Assembly (NCBI RefSeq): GCF_030159055.1
Contig: NZ_BQXQ01000007.1
Location: 89,508 to 153,507, forward strand
Length of the DNA stretch: 64,000 nt
From: Acidovorax sp. SUPP3334
Lineage (GTDB): Bacteria; Pseudomonadota; Gammaproteobacteria; Burkholderiales; Burkholderiaceae_C
Reading direction: 5' to 3'
The number at the start of each line of letters is the position of its first letter. Position 1 is the first letter of the stretch. Shown piece after piece: positions 51,987-61,704 of this stretch. The notes under the pieces are model-generated. The model saw nothing but the letters and a program-made list of their open reading frames with translations. It was not told the DNA's origin and did no database searches. The translations under genes and the position numbers were made by a program.

Positions 51987-53236
51987 AGCGCGCCGTGCCC
52001 TCTGTGGCAACCGCTACCACCACGCTGTCGCTGGCCTCGGTCCTGGCCGCGCATGCGATCAGCCAGGCGGACCTGGCCCGAGCCATCGGGCTGTCGAGCG
52101 CCTCGGTGTGCCTGATCGTCAAGTACGGCCGGTTGCCGGTGCGCAACCCCGCTGATGTATGGCGCCGCGTACTCGACTGCCTGGCCGCACGCGGTGTGCC
52201 ATCCCAAGTTTTGCAGGCATTGCAAGCCCGCAATGAAGTTGACCCCGCCAGGTTACAGCCTGGCGAGGTCGCCCCCGAAGCCCAGAAACCAACCGAAACC
52301 CCAGAGGAGGAATCTATGTTAATCCCTAAACCGGCCCTGACCCTGCAGGCCGTGGAGCAGTTCAGGCTGCACCTGCGCAACCCCTTTGAGGGGGAGGTGC
52401 AGACGGATGCCGACATGTTCACCAGCGGCGAGATCGCCTACATCCACCAGGCGGCCTGGCAGGCCGCCATCGGCGGCAACATGGTGGCGGTGGTCGGCGA
52501 GAGCGGCGCGGGCAAGACGACCATGCTGGACGCAATGCGCGACAAGATCGTGCGCGAGCGCCTGCCTGTGGTGTGCATCCGGCCCAGCGTGGCGGCCATG
52601 GATGACAGTGAGGGCAAGGGCACCCCCTTGCGCACCGCCGACCTGTATACGGCCATTGCCTACGCGTTGGACAAGAAGGCCCGTGTGCCGCAAGGCGCCC
52701 AGCAGCGCAGCCAGTTCGTGCGCGAGTTGCTGGAAAAAAGCACCCTGCAGGAGCATCGGCACCTGCTGATCATCGAAGAGGCGCACGCCACGCCCACTGT
52801 GACGCTGAACCAGCTCAAGCGCCTGAACGAGGAAATGCGCCTGGGGCGCCAGCCCATGCTGGGCGTGCTGCTGATGGGCCACCCCGAGTTGGAGAAGAAG
52901 CTAACGCGCCACGACGTGCGCGAGAGCATGCAGCGCGCCAGCATCGTGCGCCTGGGCCCGTTGGAGTCGCATCTGAGCGCTTACCTGCAGCACCGCGTCA
53001 AGGCGGCAGGGCGCGCCCTGGACGAGTTCCTGACGCCTGAGGGCGTCGATGAATTGCGTACGCGCCTGACGGTGCAGCGCGGCGGGCGCAGCGCCCCTTT
53101 GTCGATGCTGTACCCGCTGAACGTGAACAACTGGGTGACGCTGTGCCTGAACACCGCCGCGGCCCTGGGTGCGCCGCGTGTGGACCGCGACGTGGTGCGT
53201 GTGGCGCAGCCCGATGTGCTGCAGGCGGAAGGCTGA
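51983..53236 (+). CDS. target-selection ATPase (MuB-like) with N-terminal HTH
   Basis: A 417-residue protein. Residues 25-65 form an XRE-like HTH (ISQADLARAIGLSSASVCLI). A Pro/Glu-rich linker (about 86-110) is followed by an ExeA/TniB-type AAA+ domain with Walker A GESGAGKT at 172-179 and Walker B LLIIEEAH at 261-268. HTH plus AAA is the domain order of MuB, which binds DNA and delivers target to the transposase. In BcepMu the ATPase and an upstream regulator are separate genes. Here they are one frame, but an internal start with strong Shine-Dalgarno remains at M112 (52316). Confidence 0.88.
   Translation: MKRAVPSVATATTTLSLASVLAAHAISQADLARAIGLSSASVCLIVKYGRLPVRNPADVWRRVLDCLAARGVPSQVLQALQARNEVDPARLQPGEVAPEAQKPTETPEEESMLIPKPALTLQAVEQFRLHLRNPFEGEVQTDADMFTSGEIAYIHQAAWQAAIGGNMVAVVGESGAGKTTMLDAMRDKIVRERLPVVCIRPSVAAMDDSEGKGTPLRTADLYTAIAYALDKKARVPQGAQQRSQFVRELLEKSTLQEHRHLLIIEEAHATPTVTLNQLKRLNEEMRLGRQPMLGVLLMGHPELEKKLTRHDVRESMQRASIVRLGPLESHLSAYLQHRVKAAGRALDEFLTPEGVDELRTRLTVQRGGRSAPLSMLYPLNVNNWVTLCLNTAAALGAPRVDRDVVRVAQPDVLQAEG
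52303..52318 (+). promoter_or_regulatory. internal ribosome site and start for a stand-alone ATPase
   Basis: AGAGGAGGAA lies four bases before an in-frame ATG (52316, M112 of the fusion), at the junction of linker and ATPase domain. Initiation here would give a 306-residue AAA protein without the HTH. Confidence 0.65.
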
Positions 53237-53238
53237 CC

Positions 53239-53661
53239 ATGACCACCCCATTGCACGACGAAATCGCCGCGCTGCGAGCCATCCGCGCGAATGACCATGG
53301 ATTGACGCTGTTTGGCTGCGCCTTCGGCAGCGCCCCGGATGAGCTTTCTCCCGTTGGTGGTGCTCAGTACCCGTTCTACATTGAACTCGCCGATCAGGCG
53401 CAGCTGCGCCTGATCCTGGATGGCTACAGCGCGCTGGGCCTGCCTTCGGGCAGCGATGCTTTCGACGATGAGCGCTGGCATGCCATGACGATGACGTTCG
53501 CCGCGCCAGCCACGCGCCGTGGCTACAGGTATCTCGCCCAGGTAGCGCGCATCCTGGTGAGTGGTAACGCAGTCCATATGGGGGACGGCTACCGGGTGAA
53601 GCTGGCATGGCTGCTTGCGAACCCGAAGCAGGCCGAGCCCTGGTATCTGGAGGAGGCATGA
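53239..53661 (+). CDS. early phage protein, function unknown
   Basis: A 140-residue protein, MTTPLHDEIAALRAIRANDH, with DEIAALRAIRANDHGLTLFG and RGYRYLAQVARILVSGNAVH. Two bp after the ATPase stop, overlapping the next gene by four. Several small genes of this kind follow the ATPase in BcepMu relatives. No family recognised. Confidence 0.62.
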   Translation: MTTPLHDEIAALRAIRANDHGLTLFGCAFGSAPDELSPVGGAQYPFYIELADQAQLRLILDGYSALGLPSGSDAFDDERWHAMTMTFAAPATRRGYRYLAQVARILVSGNAVHMGDGYRVKLAWLLANPKQAEPWYLEEA

Positions 53662-53810
53662 GCATGCGCAGCTACCTCATTCTCATCAGCATGGACGATG
53701 GCAGCCGCGGCCACATGCGGGGGCAGTTCCGCTCCGACTGCGAAGCCATCATCAGCGCGCTGTACCTTGAAGGTGTGGTGTCTGTCGTACCCCGCCGGGA
53801 GGTCCCATGA
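53658..53810 (+). CDS. small early phage protein (50 aa), function unknown
   Basis: MSMRSYLILISMDDGSRGHM followed by FRSDCEAIISALYLEGVV. A short alpha/beta protein overlapping both neighbours by four bases (ATGA at each end), which supports real translation despite its length. Confidence 0.6.
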   Translation: MSMRSYLILISMDDGSRGHMRGQFRSDCEAIISALYLEGVVSVVPRREVP

Positions 53811-54034
53811 AGGTGCGCCGCTATCCCCGAATCCCCCTCGTCGTCGTGCTGAGCGCGTTGGTCCTGGTGCTGACGACGGCGCTGGTGATCGCTGCGGCGG
53901 AAATCTACAAGCTGGACACCCGCATGGATCGCATTCACCTGCAGGGCATGGCCGTGGGCCAGCAGATGTGCCTTGGCATCCGCCCCGAGCTGGACCGGCT
54001 CCCGGCCCGCCGCATCGGTGGAGGGCTGCTCTGA
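53807..54034 (+). CDS. small membrane protein in the early operon
   Basis: A 75-residue protein with one N-terminal membrane segment (IPLVVVLSALVLVLTTALVI) and a soluble C-terminus EIYKLDTRMDRIHLQ. It overlaps the previous gene by four bases and the next by one. Its role is unknown; an inner-membrane anchor in the early phase is unusual. Confidence 0.65.
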   Translation: MKVRRYPRIPLVVVLSALVLVLTTALVIAAAEIYKLDTRMDRIHLQGMAVGQQMCLGIRPELDRLPARRIGGGLL

Positions 54035-54291
54035 TGACCGAAAGCACGACCATCGATATCGACCGCGCCGAAGCGCATGAGCGCGTGATGGTGCTCTCCC
54101 TGTCCATCCAGCAATGCCTCGCGGAAAAGGCGGAACTGGTGGATATCACGCTGGATGCGCTGCTCGCCACCTACCTCACGGTTGCCCAGCAAACGGGGCG
54201 GCTGCACGAAACCCCCGAGGTGCTGCTGCGCACGGTGGAGTCGATAGCCAAGGCCCTGGGCGCTGGCATCGACATTCCCCCCCGGCACTGA
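54034..54291 (+). CDS. early phage protein, function unknown
   Basis: An 85-residue helical protein, MTESTTIDIDRAEAHERVMV, with LSIQQCLAEKAELVDITLDA and LLATYLTVAQQTGRLHET. Shares one base with the previous stop (TGATG). It has no recognised family; the pattern of two long helices suggests a small oligomer. Confidence 0.62.
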   Translation: MTESTTIDIDRAEAHERVMVLSLSIQQCLAEKAELVDITLDALLATYLTVAQQTGRLHETPEVLLRTVESIAKALGAGIDIPPRH

Positions 54292-54310
54292 GTCTCTGAA
54301 AGGAAAAACC

Positions 54311-54571
54311 ATGTCCAACGACTTCACAACGGCCGACCTGCAGAACGAAGCAGGCGCCCTCGCTGCCGAAATCATCGACCGGGTGCTGCGGCAGGCAGAG
54401 CCGCGACGCACCGTGGTGGTACTGGAGGCCCTGGTGATGCTCTATCGCATCCACGTGCAATCCCTGTCGCCCCACGGCATCGGCGTGTGCGCCATGACCC
54501 TGGGCCAACTGGCAGGCGAGATGCTCCAAGCCTCCACCGCCACCCCAACCGGCTCCACCGCTGTCCATTGA
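54311..54571 (+). CDS. early phage protein, function unknown
   Basis: An 86-residue helical protein, MSNDFTTADLQNEAGALAAE, then IIDRVLRQAEPRRTVVVLEA and LVMLYRIHVQSL. It has a ribosome site AAAGGAAA. It resembles the preceding 85-residue protein in size and general layout (acidic start, two helices), so the two could be distant duplicates. Confidence 0.6.
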   Translation: MSNDFTTADLQNEAGALAAEIIDRVLRQAEPRRTVVVLEALVMLYRIHVQSLSPHGIGVCAMTLGQLAGEMLQASTATPTGSTAVH

Positions 54572-54583
54572 AAGGAACCCATC

Positions 54584-55198
54584 GTGGCAGACCATATCCC
54601 CGACGGCTATCTGCGCAACGCGCAGGGCCACCTCGTACCCATCGAAATGGTGAAACCCGTGGACCAGGAGCGCGACCGGCTGGTGCGTGAACTGGTCGCC
54701 ATCGCCAAGCGCCTCAACGCCCTGCTGGTCGAAAACAAGGCCAAGATTTTCGGCGACGTGGCCGCATTCGCGGAACTGAGCGCCGAGCAGTACGGCGTCA
54801 AGCGCGGCGGCTCGAAAGGCAACATCACCTTGCACACGTTCGACGGCGCCTACAAGCTCCAGGTCGCCACGGCCGAGGCCATCACGTTCGACGAGCGCCT
54901 GCAGGCGGCCAAAGCGTTGATCGACGAATGCATCAACGAGTGGGCGCAGGGGAGCCGCCCCGAGATCATGGTGCTGGTGCAGCAGGCGTTCCAGACCGAC
55001 AAGGAAGGCAACCTCAACGTGGGCCGCATCCTGGCGTTGCGCCGGCTGGAGATCAAGGACGACCGCTGGAAGGAAGCGATGACGGCCATCGGCGAGTCCG
55101 TTCAGGTGATCGGCACCAAGCAATACATCCGGTTCTACGAGCGCATCGGCACGACCGACCGCTATGCACCGATTCCCCTGGACATGGTGGCCGTATGA
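54584..55198 (+). CDS. DUF3164 family phage protein
   Basis: A 204-residue DUF3164 protein, started at GTG 54584 after AAAGGAA. The family core is QYGVKRGGSKGNITLHTFDG, VATAEAITFDERLQAAKALI and NVGRILALRRLEIKDDRWKE, followed by ESVQVIGTKQYIRFYERI. Such proteins occur in the early regions of Mu-like phages; some are misnamed sulfate transporters. No activity is established. Confidence 0.82.
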   Translation: MADHIPDGYLRNAQGHLVPIEMVKPVDQERDRLVRELVAIAKRLNALLVENKAKIFGDVAAFAELSAEQYGVKRGGSKGNITLHTFDGAYKLQVATAEAITFDERLQAAKALIDECINEWAQGSRPEIMVLVQQAFQTDKEGNLNVGRILALRRLEIKDDRWKEAMTAIGESVQVIGTKQYIRFYERIGTTDRYAPIPLDMVAV

Positions 55199-55815
55199 AC
55201 GCTACCTACACCCCACGCGAGAATTCCGTCGCCTGGAAGGTGGCCCAGTTCCTGCAGGCGCACTCCGAAGAGAAACTGGACGCCGATCTGATCGCCGCCA
55301 AATGCGACTGTGATCGCCGCAACATTCACACGCTGCTCGGCCCCGCCGTCCAGGCCGGCCTGTTGACGCGCGCCGAGGACCTCGAGAGCGGCGAGCTGGT
55401 CTACCGCGCCGGCAAGGTCGCCCTGAATGTGCCGGAGCAGCCTGGCAGCGGCGGTTTTCACGGATGGCTGGAGCGCAAGGGCATCGCGTCGGCCGAAGGG
55501 CGCGCCGTGCCCCGCAGTGAGTCATCCGCCCCGCCGCCTACGGCTCCGGCTCCGCAGGCCAGAAAGCAATCTCCGCGCTTCACCATGGATGCGCGCGCAG
55601 TGCCCATCGAAAAGGGCGTACCCCTTCCATCAGGGGTCAAGGTGATGGATTGGTCGCCCCTGCTGGACAAGCTGGAGCCGGGCGATTCGTTCCTCGTTCC
55701 TTATGCCGCCCGGTCTTCAATCAGCACCGCCGTGAAGGCCTACAAAGACGCGACGGGCAAGACCCTTGCGACCCGCACGCTCGAAGCCGGTATCCGGGTT
55801 TGGAGGACCAAATGA
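55195..55815 (+). CDS. early phage protein with winged-helix-like N-terminus, function unknown
   Basis: A 206-residue protein. The N-terminal ~70 residues (VAWKVAQFLQAHSEEKLDAD, LIAAKCDCDRRNIHTLLGPA) form a winged-helix-like domain. A disordered Pro/Ser-rich linker (SESSAPPPTAPAPQARK) follows. The C-terminal ~60 residues (KLEPGDSFLVPYAARSSIST) end LEAGIRVWRTK, a segment seen in phage replication or regulation proteins. It overlaps both neighbours by four bases. Confidence 0.6.
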   Translation: MNATYTPRENSVAWKVAQFLQAHSEEKLDADLIAAKCDCDRRNIHTLLGPAVQAGLLTRAEDLESGELVYRAGKVALNVPEQPGSGGFHGWLERKGIASAEGRAVPRSESSAPPPTAPAPQARKQSPRFTMDARAVPIEKGVPLPSGVKVMDWSPLLDKLEPGDSFLVPYAARSSISTAVKAYKDATGKTLATRTLEAGIRVWRTK

Positions 55816-56246
55816 CCAACAACCCTTTCAAGGCCGGCGTGTATGACGGCGTGCCGACCTATCACGTCACGGCGGACGACCGCCTTCGCGTTGTGGGCTC
55901 TTTTGAACGGGCTTATTGCGCTGCGGCGCTGCTAGTGCCTGGCCTGCAGAAGACCGTGGCGAGCGCTGTGCATCGCCGCATCCGCCATCTGGACAGGGTG
56001 GCTACGGTGGTGACCTTTGAGGACCACGGCCAGGATTTCCTGCGCTGGGAACTGGATGCAAAGGGCACGGTGATTGGGTGCGAGCCCTTCCAGGCGTCGA
56101 TATGGTGCGGCAACGTGGTCATCGATCACGAGAAGCTGGTGGTGGGCGACACGCTGCGCTACAAGACCCCTGGTGACGCGAGCTCGACCGACAGCATTCG
56201 CTACCCCTTGGTACGCATCGAGCGCAAGGAAGGCGGCGCCGCATGA
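55812..56246 (+). CDS. early phage protein, function unknown
   Basis: A 144-residue protein, MTNNPFKAGVYDGVPTYHVT, with CAAALLVPGLQKTVASAVHR and a beta-rich C-terminal half ending in RKEGGAA. It follows the winged-helix-like gene with ATGA overlap. No family recognised. Confidence 0.6.
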   Translation: MTNNPFKAGVYDGVPTYHVTADDRLRVVGSFERAYCAAALLVPGLQKTVASAVHRRIRHLDRVATVVTFEDHGQDFLRWELDAKGTVIGCEPFQASIWCGNVVIDHEKLVVGDTLRYKTPGDASSTDSIRYPLVRIERKEGGAA

Positions 56247-56393
56247 CCCTCTGACGGATGACACGTGGCAAGCGGTGGGTGCCACGGCCTTTCCAGGGCC
56301 GCAACTGCCGCAGGTCGGGGCGTTTCCAGTTCGCTGACCGATCCGGTTCCAGGTGCCGTTCACCGGGATTTCTCCAACTCTTGAAAGTAGCGA

Positions 56394-56666
56394 ATGAACA
56401 AGACCGAATTGATCGAAAACGTGGCTGACCAGGCCGGCATTACCAAAGTGGCTGCGGGCGCTGCCCTGGAGGCTGCTTTGGCGTCCATCCGGGACACATT
56501 GAAACGAGGCGACAGCGTGACCCTGGTGGGCTTCGGCTCCTTCTCGGTGACCAAGCGGGCGGCCCGCATGGGCCGCAATCCGAAGACGGGCGAGGCCCTC
56601 AAGATCAAGGCCAGCATGGCACCGAAGTTCACCGCGGGCAAGCCGCTGAAGGATGCGCTGAACTGA
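56394..56666 (+). CDS. phage-encoded HU-family DNA-bending protein
   Basis: A 90-residue HU-type protein: MNKTELIENVADQAGITKVA, FGSFSVTKRAARMGRNPKTG and LKIKASMAPKFTAGKPLKDA cover the helical base and the minor-groove arm with its P-K/I-P tip region. Mu transposition needs host HU to shape the left end; here the phage carries its own copy close to the transposition genes. It lies 147 bp after the previous gene with a good spacer for its own promoter. Confidence 0.9.
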   Translation: MNKTELIENVADQAGITKVAAGAALEAALASIRDTLKRGDSVTLVGFGSFSVTKRAARMGRNPKTGEALKIKASMAPKFTAGKPLKDALN

Positions 56667-56726
56667 GCCAGCCGGCTTTCTGCTGCCCCTGTTGGGGGCA
56701 GTGGTGAGCCACCTGGAGCACCGTCA

Positions 56727-57386
56727 ATGATCCCCGCCAAAACCGCTTCCAATGCCCGCCGCACCACATTGATCAAGTTGATCCAGGTGGCGCGGCGCGA
56801 TCTCGGCCGTCTGTCCGGTCTCGACGATCTTGCCTACCGCGACATCCTGCGCATGATCGGAGGGTCTGAATCGCTCGCCGCGATGGATGTGCCTAGCATG
56901 GAGCGGGTGCTGGCGCACATGAAAAGCAAGGGCTTCGTGGTTCGTCCGAAGGCCGGGGACCGGCCGCAGACCATCAACCGGGACGCCAGTAAAGTGCGCG
57001 CGCTGTGGCTCTTCCTGCATGCGTTGGGCGAGGTGAGCGATCCATCGGAGAAGGCGCTGGCCGCTTACGTCAAGCGCATCGCCTATGTGGACGATCTGCG
57101 CTGGGCGCGTGACGACAAGATCGAGAAGCTCATCGAGACCCTGAAGAAATGGACCATGCGCCGCCTACCTGCCGCCGTGGCCGCTCTGCGCCAGGAAGTC
57201 ATCGCGGCACATCGCGCTTCACCTTTGTCGCCAGCGCGGGCGGAACTGGCATTGCAAGCGCAGCGCTATTTGATCCGGGGCCAGGGCTTCGATATGCACT
57301 GGTGGGCCTGGGAATGCCTCATGGGGGCGCTGGAGCGGCCCATTGCGGCTGATCTGACTGCTCTCAAGCCACAGGAGGCGGTATGA
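56727..57386 (+). CDS. GemA-family regulatory protein (Mu gp16, DUF1018)
   Basis: A 219-residue GemA-type protein. The diagnostic start RTTLIKLIQVARRDLGRLSG with YRDILRMIGGSESLAAMDVP is present, as are ALWLFLHALGEVSDPSEKAL and YVKRIAYVDDLRWARDDKIE. In Mu, GemA affects host supercoiling and gyrase-linked gene expression and is followed by Mor. Same order here, with a four-base overlap. Confidence 0.88.
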   Translation: MIPAKTASNARRTTLIKLIQVARRDLGRLSGLDDLAYRDILRMIGGSESLAAMDVPSMERVLAHMKSKGFVVRPKAGDRPQTINRDASKVRALWLFLHALGEVSDPSEKALAAYVKRIAYVDDLRWARDDKIEKLIETLKKWTMRRLPAAVAALRQEVIAAHRASPLSPARAELALQAQRYLIRGQGFDMHWWAWECLMGALERPIAADLTALKPQEAV

Positions 57387-57745
57387 GCCAAGAATCCCGC
57401 ATGTCAGAGCGGCGCAACGAATTGCTGGAAGACTTGGTTCGCTTGGTCAGCCACTTGTTGCTTGAATACGGCCTGCCAGAAGTCGCTGCAAGCCTGGTGG
57501 CCCACGCGCTTGCGGATCATGTCGCAGACCATTGGGGCGGCCAACTGATCTCGTTCCCGAAGGATCAGCGGCGGAAGCTGTGTTTGTTGGAGATCGAGAT
57601 CTACCGCCAATTCACTGGCGGAAATTATGGAGAGTTGGCTTTGAAGTACGGCATGGGCGAGCGTGGCATGCGTAAACTCCTCAGCCGGGTGAAGGCGCGT
57701 CTCGCCAAACAATCGAACGACGATCAGATGCAGTTGCCGGTCTGA
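57383..57745 (+). CDS. Mor-family middle transcription activator
   Basis: A 120-residue Mor/C family activator. The dimer part is VRLVSHLLLEYGLPEVAASL with HVADHWGGQLISFPKDQ, and the HTH is FTGGNYGELALKYGMGERGM followed by RKLLSRVKARL. It would activate the middle/late promoters. It is the last early gene, ending 129 bp before the right end of the phage. Confidence 0.9.
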   Translation: MSQESRMSERRNELLEDLVRLVSHLLLEYGLPEVAASLVAHALADHVADHWGGQLISFPKDQRRKLCLLEIEIYRQFTGGNYGELALKYGMGERGMRKLLSRVKARLAKQSNDDQMQLPV

Positions 57746-57807
57746 TGCCCAGGATGGTTTGCAATTACATCCACTGCAAGCCGATTACATTGCTCCGTTC
57801 CAGCCGA

Positions 57808-57842
57808 TTCCCCAACGTTCCCCAAAATCCCATTTTTCGCAG
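57808..57842 (-). promoter_or_regulatory. right-end transposase-binding sites (candidate)
   Basis: TTTTTCGCAG at 57833-57842 is the inverted copy of the left-end CTGCGAAAAA, starting at base 33 from the right end. Just inside, TTCCCCAA is repeated at 57808-57815 and 57818-57825, exactly one helical turn (10 bp) apart. Together these fit an end assembly region. The TTCCCCAA pair has no copy at the left end, so it may serve an enhancer or packaging role. Confidence 0.65.
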
Positions 57843-57871
57843 CGTTGTTGTTGGGTTTATCTCAACTCCCT

Positions 57872-58336
57872 TCATGCTTGAGATGCCATGGCCCGGCGAC
57901 CGAGGCCAGATGACACATTGAGCACCTTGCGCGGCACCGGCCAGTTCTCGGTGGCACCCAGGAAGGCACCGCTCAGCTGCATCGGCGCTTCCAGCCCCAC
58001 GCGCAGCGCATGGGCCAGATCGGCCGGATCGCTGCCGGAGAGCGGGGCGATGCGTGGGACCACGCCGGCGTTGTTGATGAGGGTGGCACTCGCATACTGC
58101 CCGGCCGGGGCGTTGGCCAGCCAGGCGCGCAGCCGGGCGGCGGCGTGCAGACCTTGCGACAGGTCCTGCTCCCACTGCTCCAGCGTGGCGCCGGCTTGCG
58201 CGGCTTCGGCGGCCAGTTCGGCATTGGTGGTGCGAGAAAGGGTGAGCAGCGCATGGCCGGGCTTGAGCAGCAGGCGGGCCATGGCCCGCCCCATGCCGCG
58301 CGAGGCGCCCGTCAGGATCGTGAGGTGTTGAGGCAT
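57872..58336 (-). pseudogene. short-chain dehydrogenase, N-terminal fragment cut off by the prophage
   Basis: The 5' part of the interrupted SDR. It starts at 58336 (MPQHLTILTGASRGMGRAMA) with the Rossmann nucleotide motif TGASRGMG, then ATLINNAGVVP and NVSSGLG with the catalytic serine. Reading stops at TGA formed by the first bases of the phage end (57874-57872), directly after SQA. The catalytic YxxxK lies in the other fragment at 16392-16694, so this half cannot be active. Confidence 0.93.
57875..57880. repeat. target-site duplication, right copy (TGCTTG)
   Basis: Identical to 16689-16694 and directly follows the prophage end CTTCA. It reads into AGATGCCATGG of the interrupted dehydrogenase. 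Confidence 0.92.
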
Positions 58337-58469
58337 CCGGCGATGGTACTGCGCGGCCCGCGCGCACGGCACAGGGGGCGGCCAAGGCGCTCCCAGTTTC
58401 CGCAGTTCAGCATGCTATGAAAATAATAGCTATACCCCCTAGTGTTGATTGTGCTGGAAGCCTGAAACA

Positions 58470-59250
58470 CTAAAAGGGTGCAGGCCGTGAAAACGCCATC
58501 GGTTGCCCGGTGCGCGGGTGCGTGAACGCGATCTGGCGCGCATGCAGCAAAAGGCGCGGGGCGCGGGCCTGGACCGCTGGGTCGGCATACAGCGCATCCC
58601 CCAGGATCGGGTGGCCGATGGCGGCCAAGTGCACGCGCAACTGGTGCGTGCGGCCGGTGACGGGCTGCAGTTCCACGCGGGTGGTCTGCGCAGTGCAGTC
58701 ATGGGCCAGCGCGCGCCACCGCGTGAGGCTCGGCTTGCCGGCGGCGGCATCGATCACGCGCAGCGGCCGGCGGTCCCAGTCGGCCGCGATCGGCAGGTCG
58801 ATGGTGTTCCAGACCTCAGAGGCTGTATCGGCGTTGTCGGGCAACTGCCTGTCGGGTGTTTGCGTGTCGGGTGGTTGGGTGTCTGATGGGTGCGTGTCGG
58901 GCCGCTGCGCGAGGGGCAGGCCCTGCACGACCGCTTCGTAGCGCTTGTCCACCCGCCGCTCGGCGAACGCATCGCCCAGCGCGCGCTGCGCCTGGGCATG
59001 GCGGGCCATGAGCACGATGCCCGAGGTGGCCTGGTCCAGCCGGTGCACCACCAGCGCTTCGGGCCACCGGGCCAGGGCGCGGGCGCTCAGGCAGTCCTGC
59101 TTGTCGGGGCCGCGCCCGGGAACGCACAGCAGGCCGCAGGGCTTGTGCAGCACGAGCAGGTCATCGTCGGCAAACAGGCATTCGCATTCGGAAGCGCTTT
59201 GGGAGTTGTCAAGCGATGCGTCGGCGAAGACGTGGCCGGCCGCAGGGGCC

Positions 59251-59261
<11 letters not shown>
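58470..59261 (-). CDS. RluA-family pseudouridine synthase
   Basis: A 263-residue RluA-type enzyme that isomerises uridine in rRNA or tRNA. The catalytic motif HRLDQATSG has D76. Family segments LLVLHKPCGLLCVPGRGPDK and PVTGRTHQLRVHLAAIGHPI are present. A repetitive insert of about 25 residues (PDTHPSDTQPPDTQTPDRQL, residues 121-140) encoded by a 15-bp tandem repeat interrupts the domain in a surface loop. The start at 59261 overlaps the kinase stop by 11 bp. Confidence 0.92.
58835..58909 (-). repeat. five 15-bp tandem repeats inside the pseudouridine synthase gene
   Basis: Five imperfect units beginning TGTCGGG or TGTCTGA, each 15 bp (58835, 58850, 58865, 58880, 58895). Because the unit is a multiple of three, copy-number changes keep the frame and vary a PDTxxxD-rich loop. 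Confidence 0.82.
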
Positions 59262-61479
<2,218 letters not shown>

Positions 61480-61704
61480 GGGCGAGGCAGCGACGGCAGG
61501 CAGCGGCAGCGGCGCCAGCGCCGCACGGAAGGGGACCAGTGTACGCCCGCCCTCCGGTACCGGCCAGCCAGAAGCCTGCGGCGAATACGTGGCTTGCGCC
61601 CGGTGCCTCGGCGCAGCGCTTGTCCGCCATCCGCGAGCGTTCGCTGCGCCACGCCGCGCCAAGTCATACCACGCCGCTGCGTGCGTGCGAGCAAGCGGTG
61701 CGGT

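Larger units (their letters stand above)
16695..57874. mobile_element. complete BcepMu-type transposable prophage with P2-like contractile tail, 41,180 bp
   Basis: The boundaries are set by the reconstructed target gene, a 6-bp duplication, and TG...CA termini that share TGAAG inverted. Gene content is that of a transposable myophage: DDE transposase, HTH-AAA target ATPase, GemA and Mor regulators, and Mu-type head genes (gp27/28/29, F, G, I, capsid E). The tail genes are Mu/P2-type (sheath, tube, E/E', tape, U, X, D, V, W, J, I). The layout matches BcepMu: a central repressor/gp16-like divergent switch, early genes running to one end and late genes to the other. Every essential module looks intact; only the late-end methylase and a lipoprotein look damaged, so the prophage could be functional (inference). 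Confidence 0.95.

Noticed and set aside
50145..52010. A 621-residue leftward frame over the transposase
   Set aside because: It has no family motif and is antisense to a transposase with a complete DDE triad.
16695..57874. Prophage integration at a tRNA by a tyrosine recombinase
   Set aside because: No tRNA or integrase is seen; the ends, duplication and DDE transposase show transposition.
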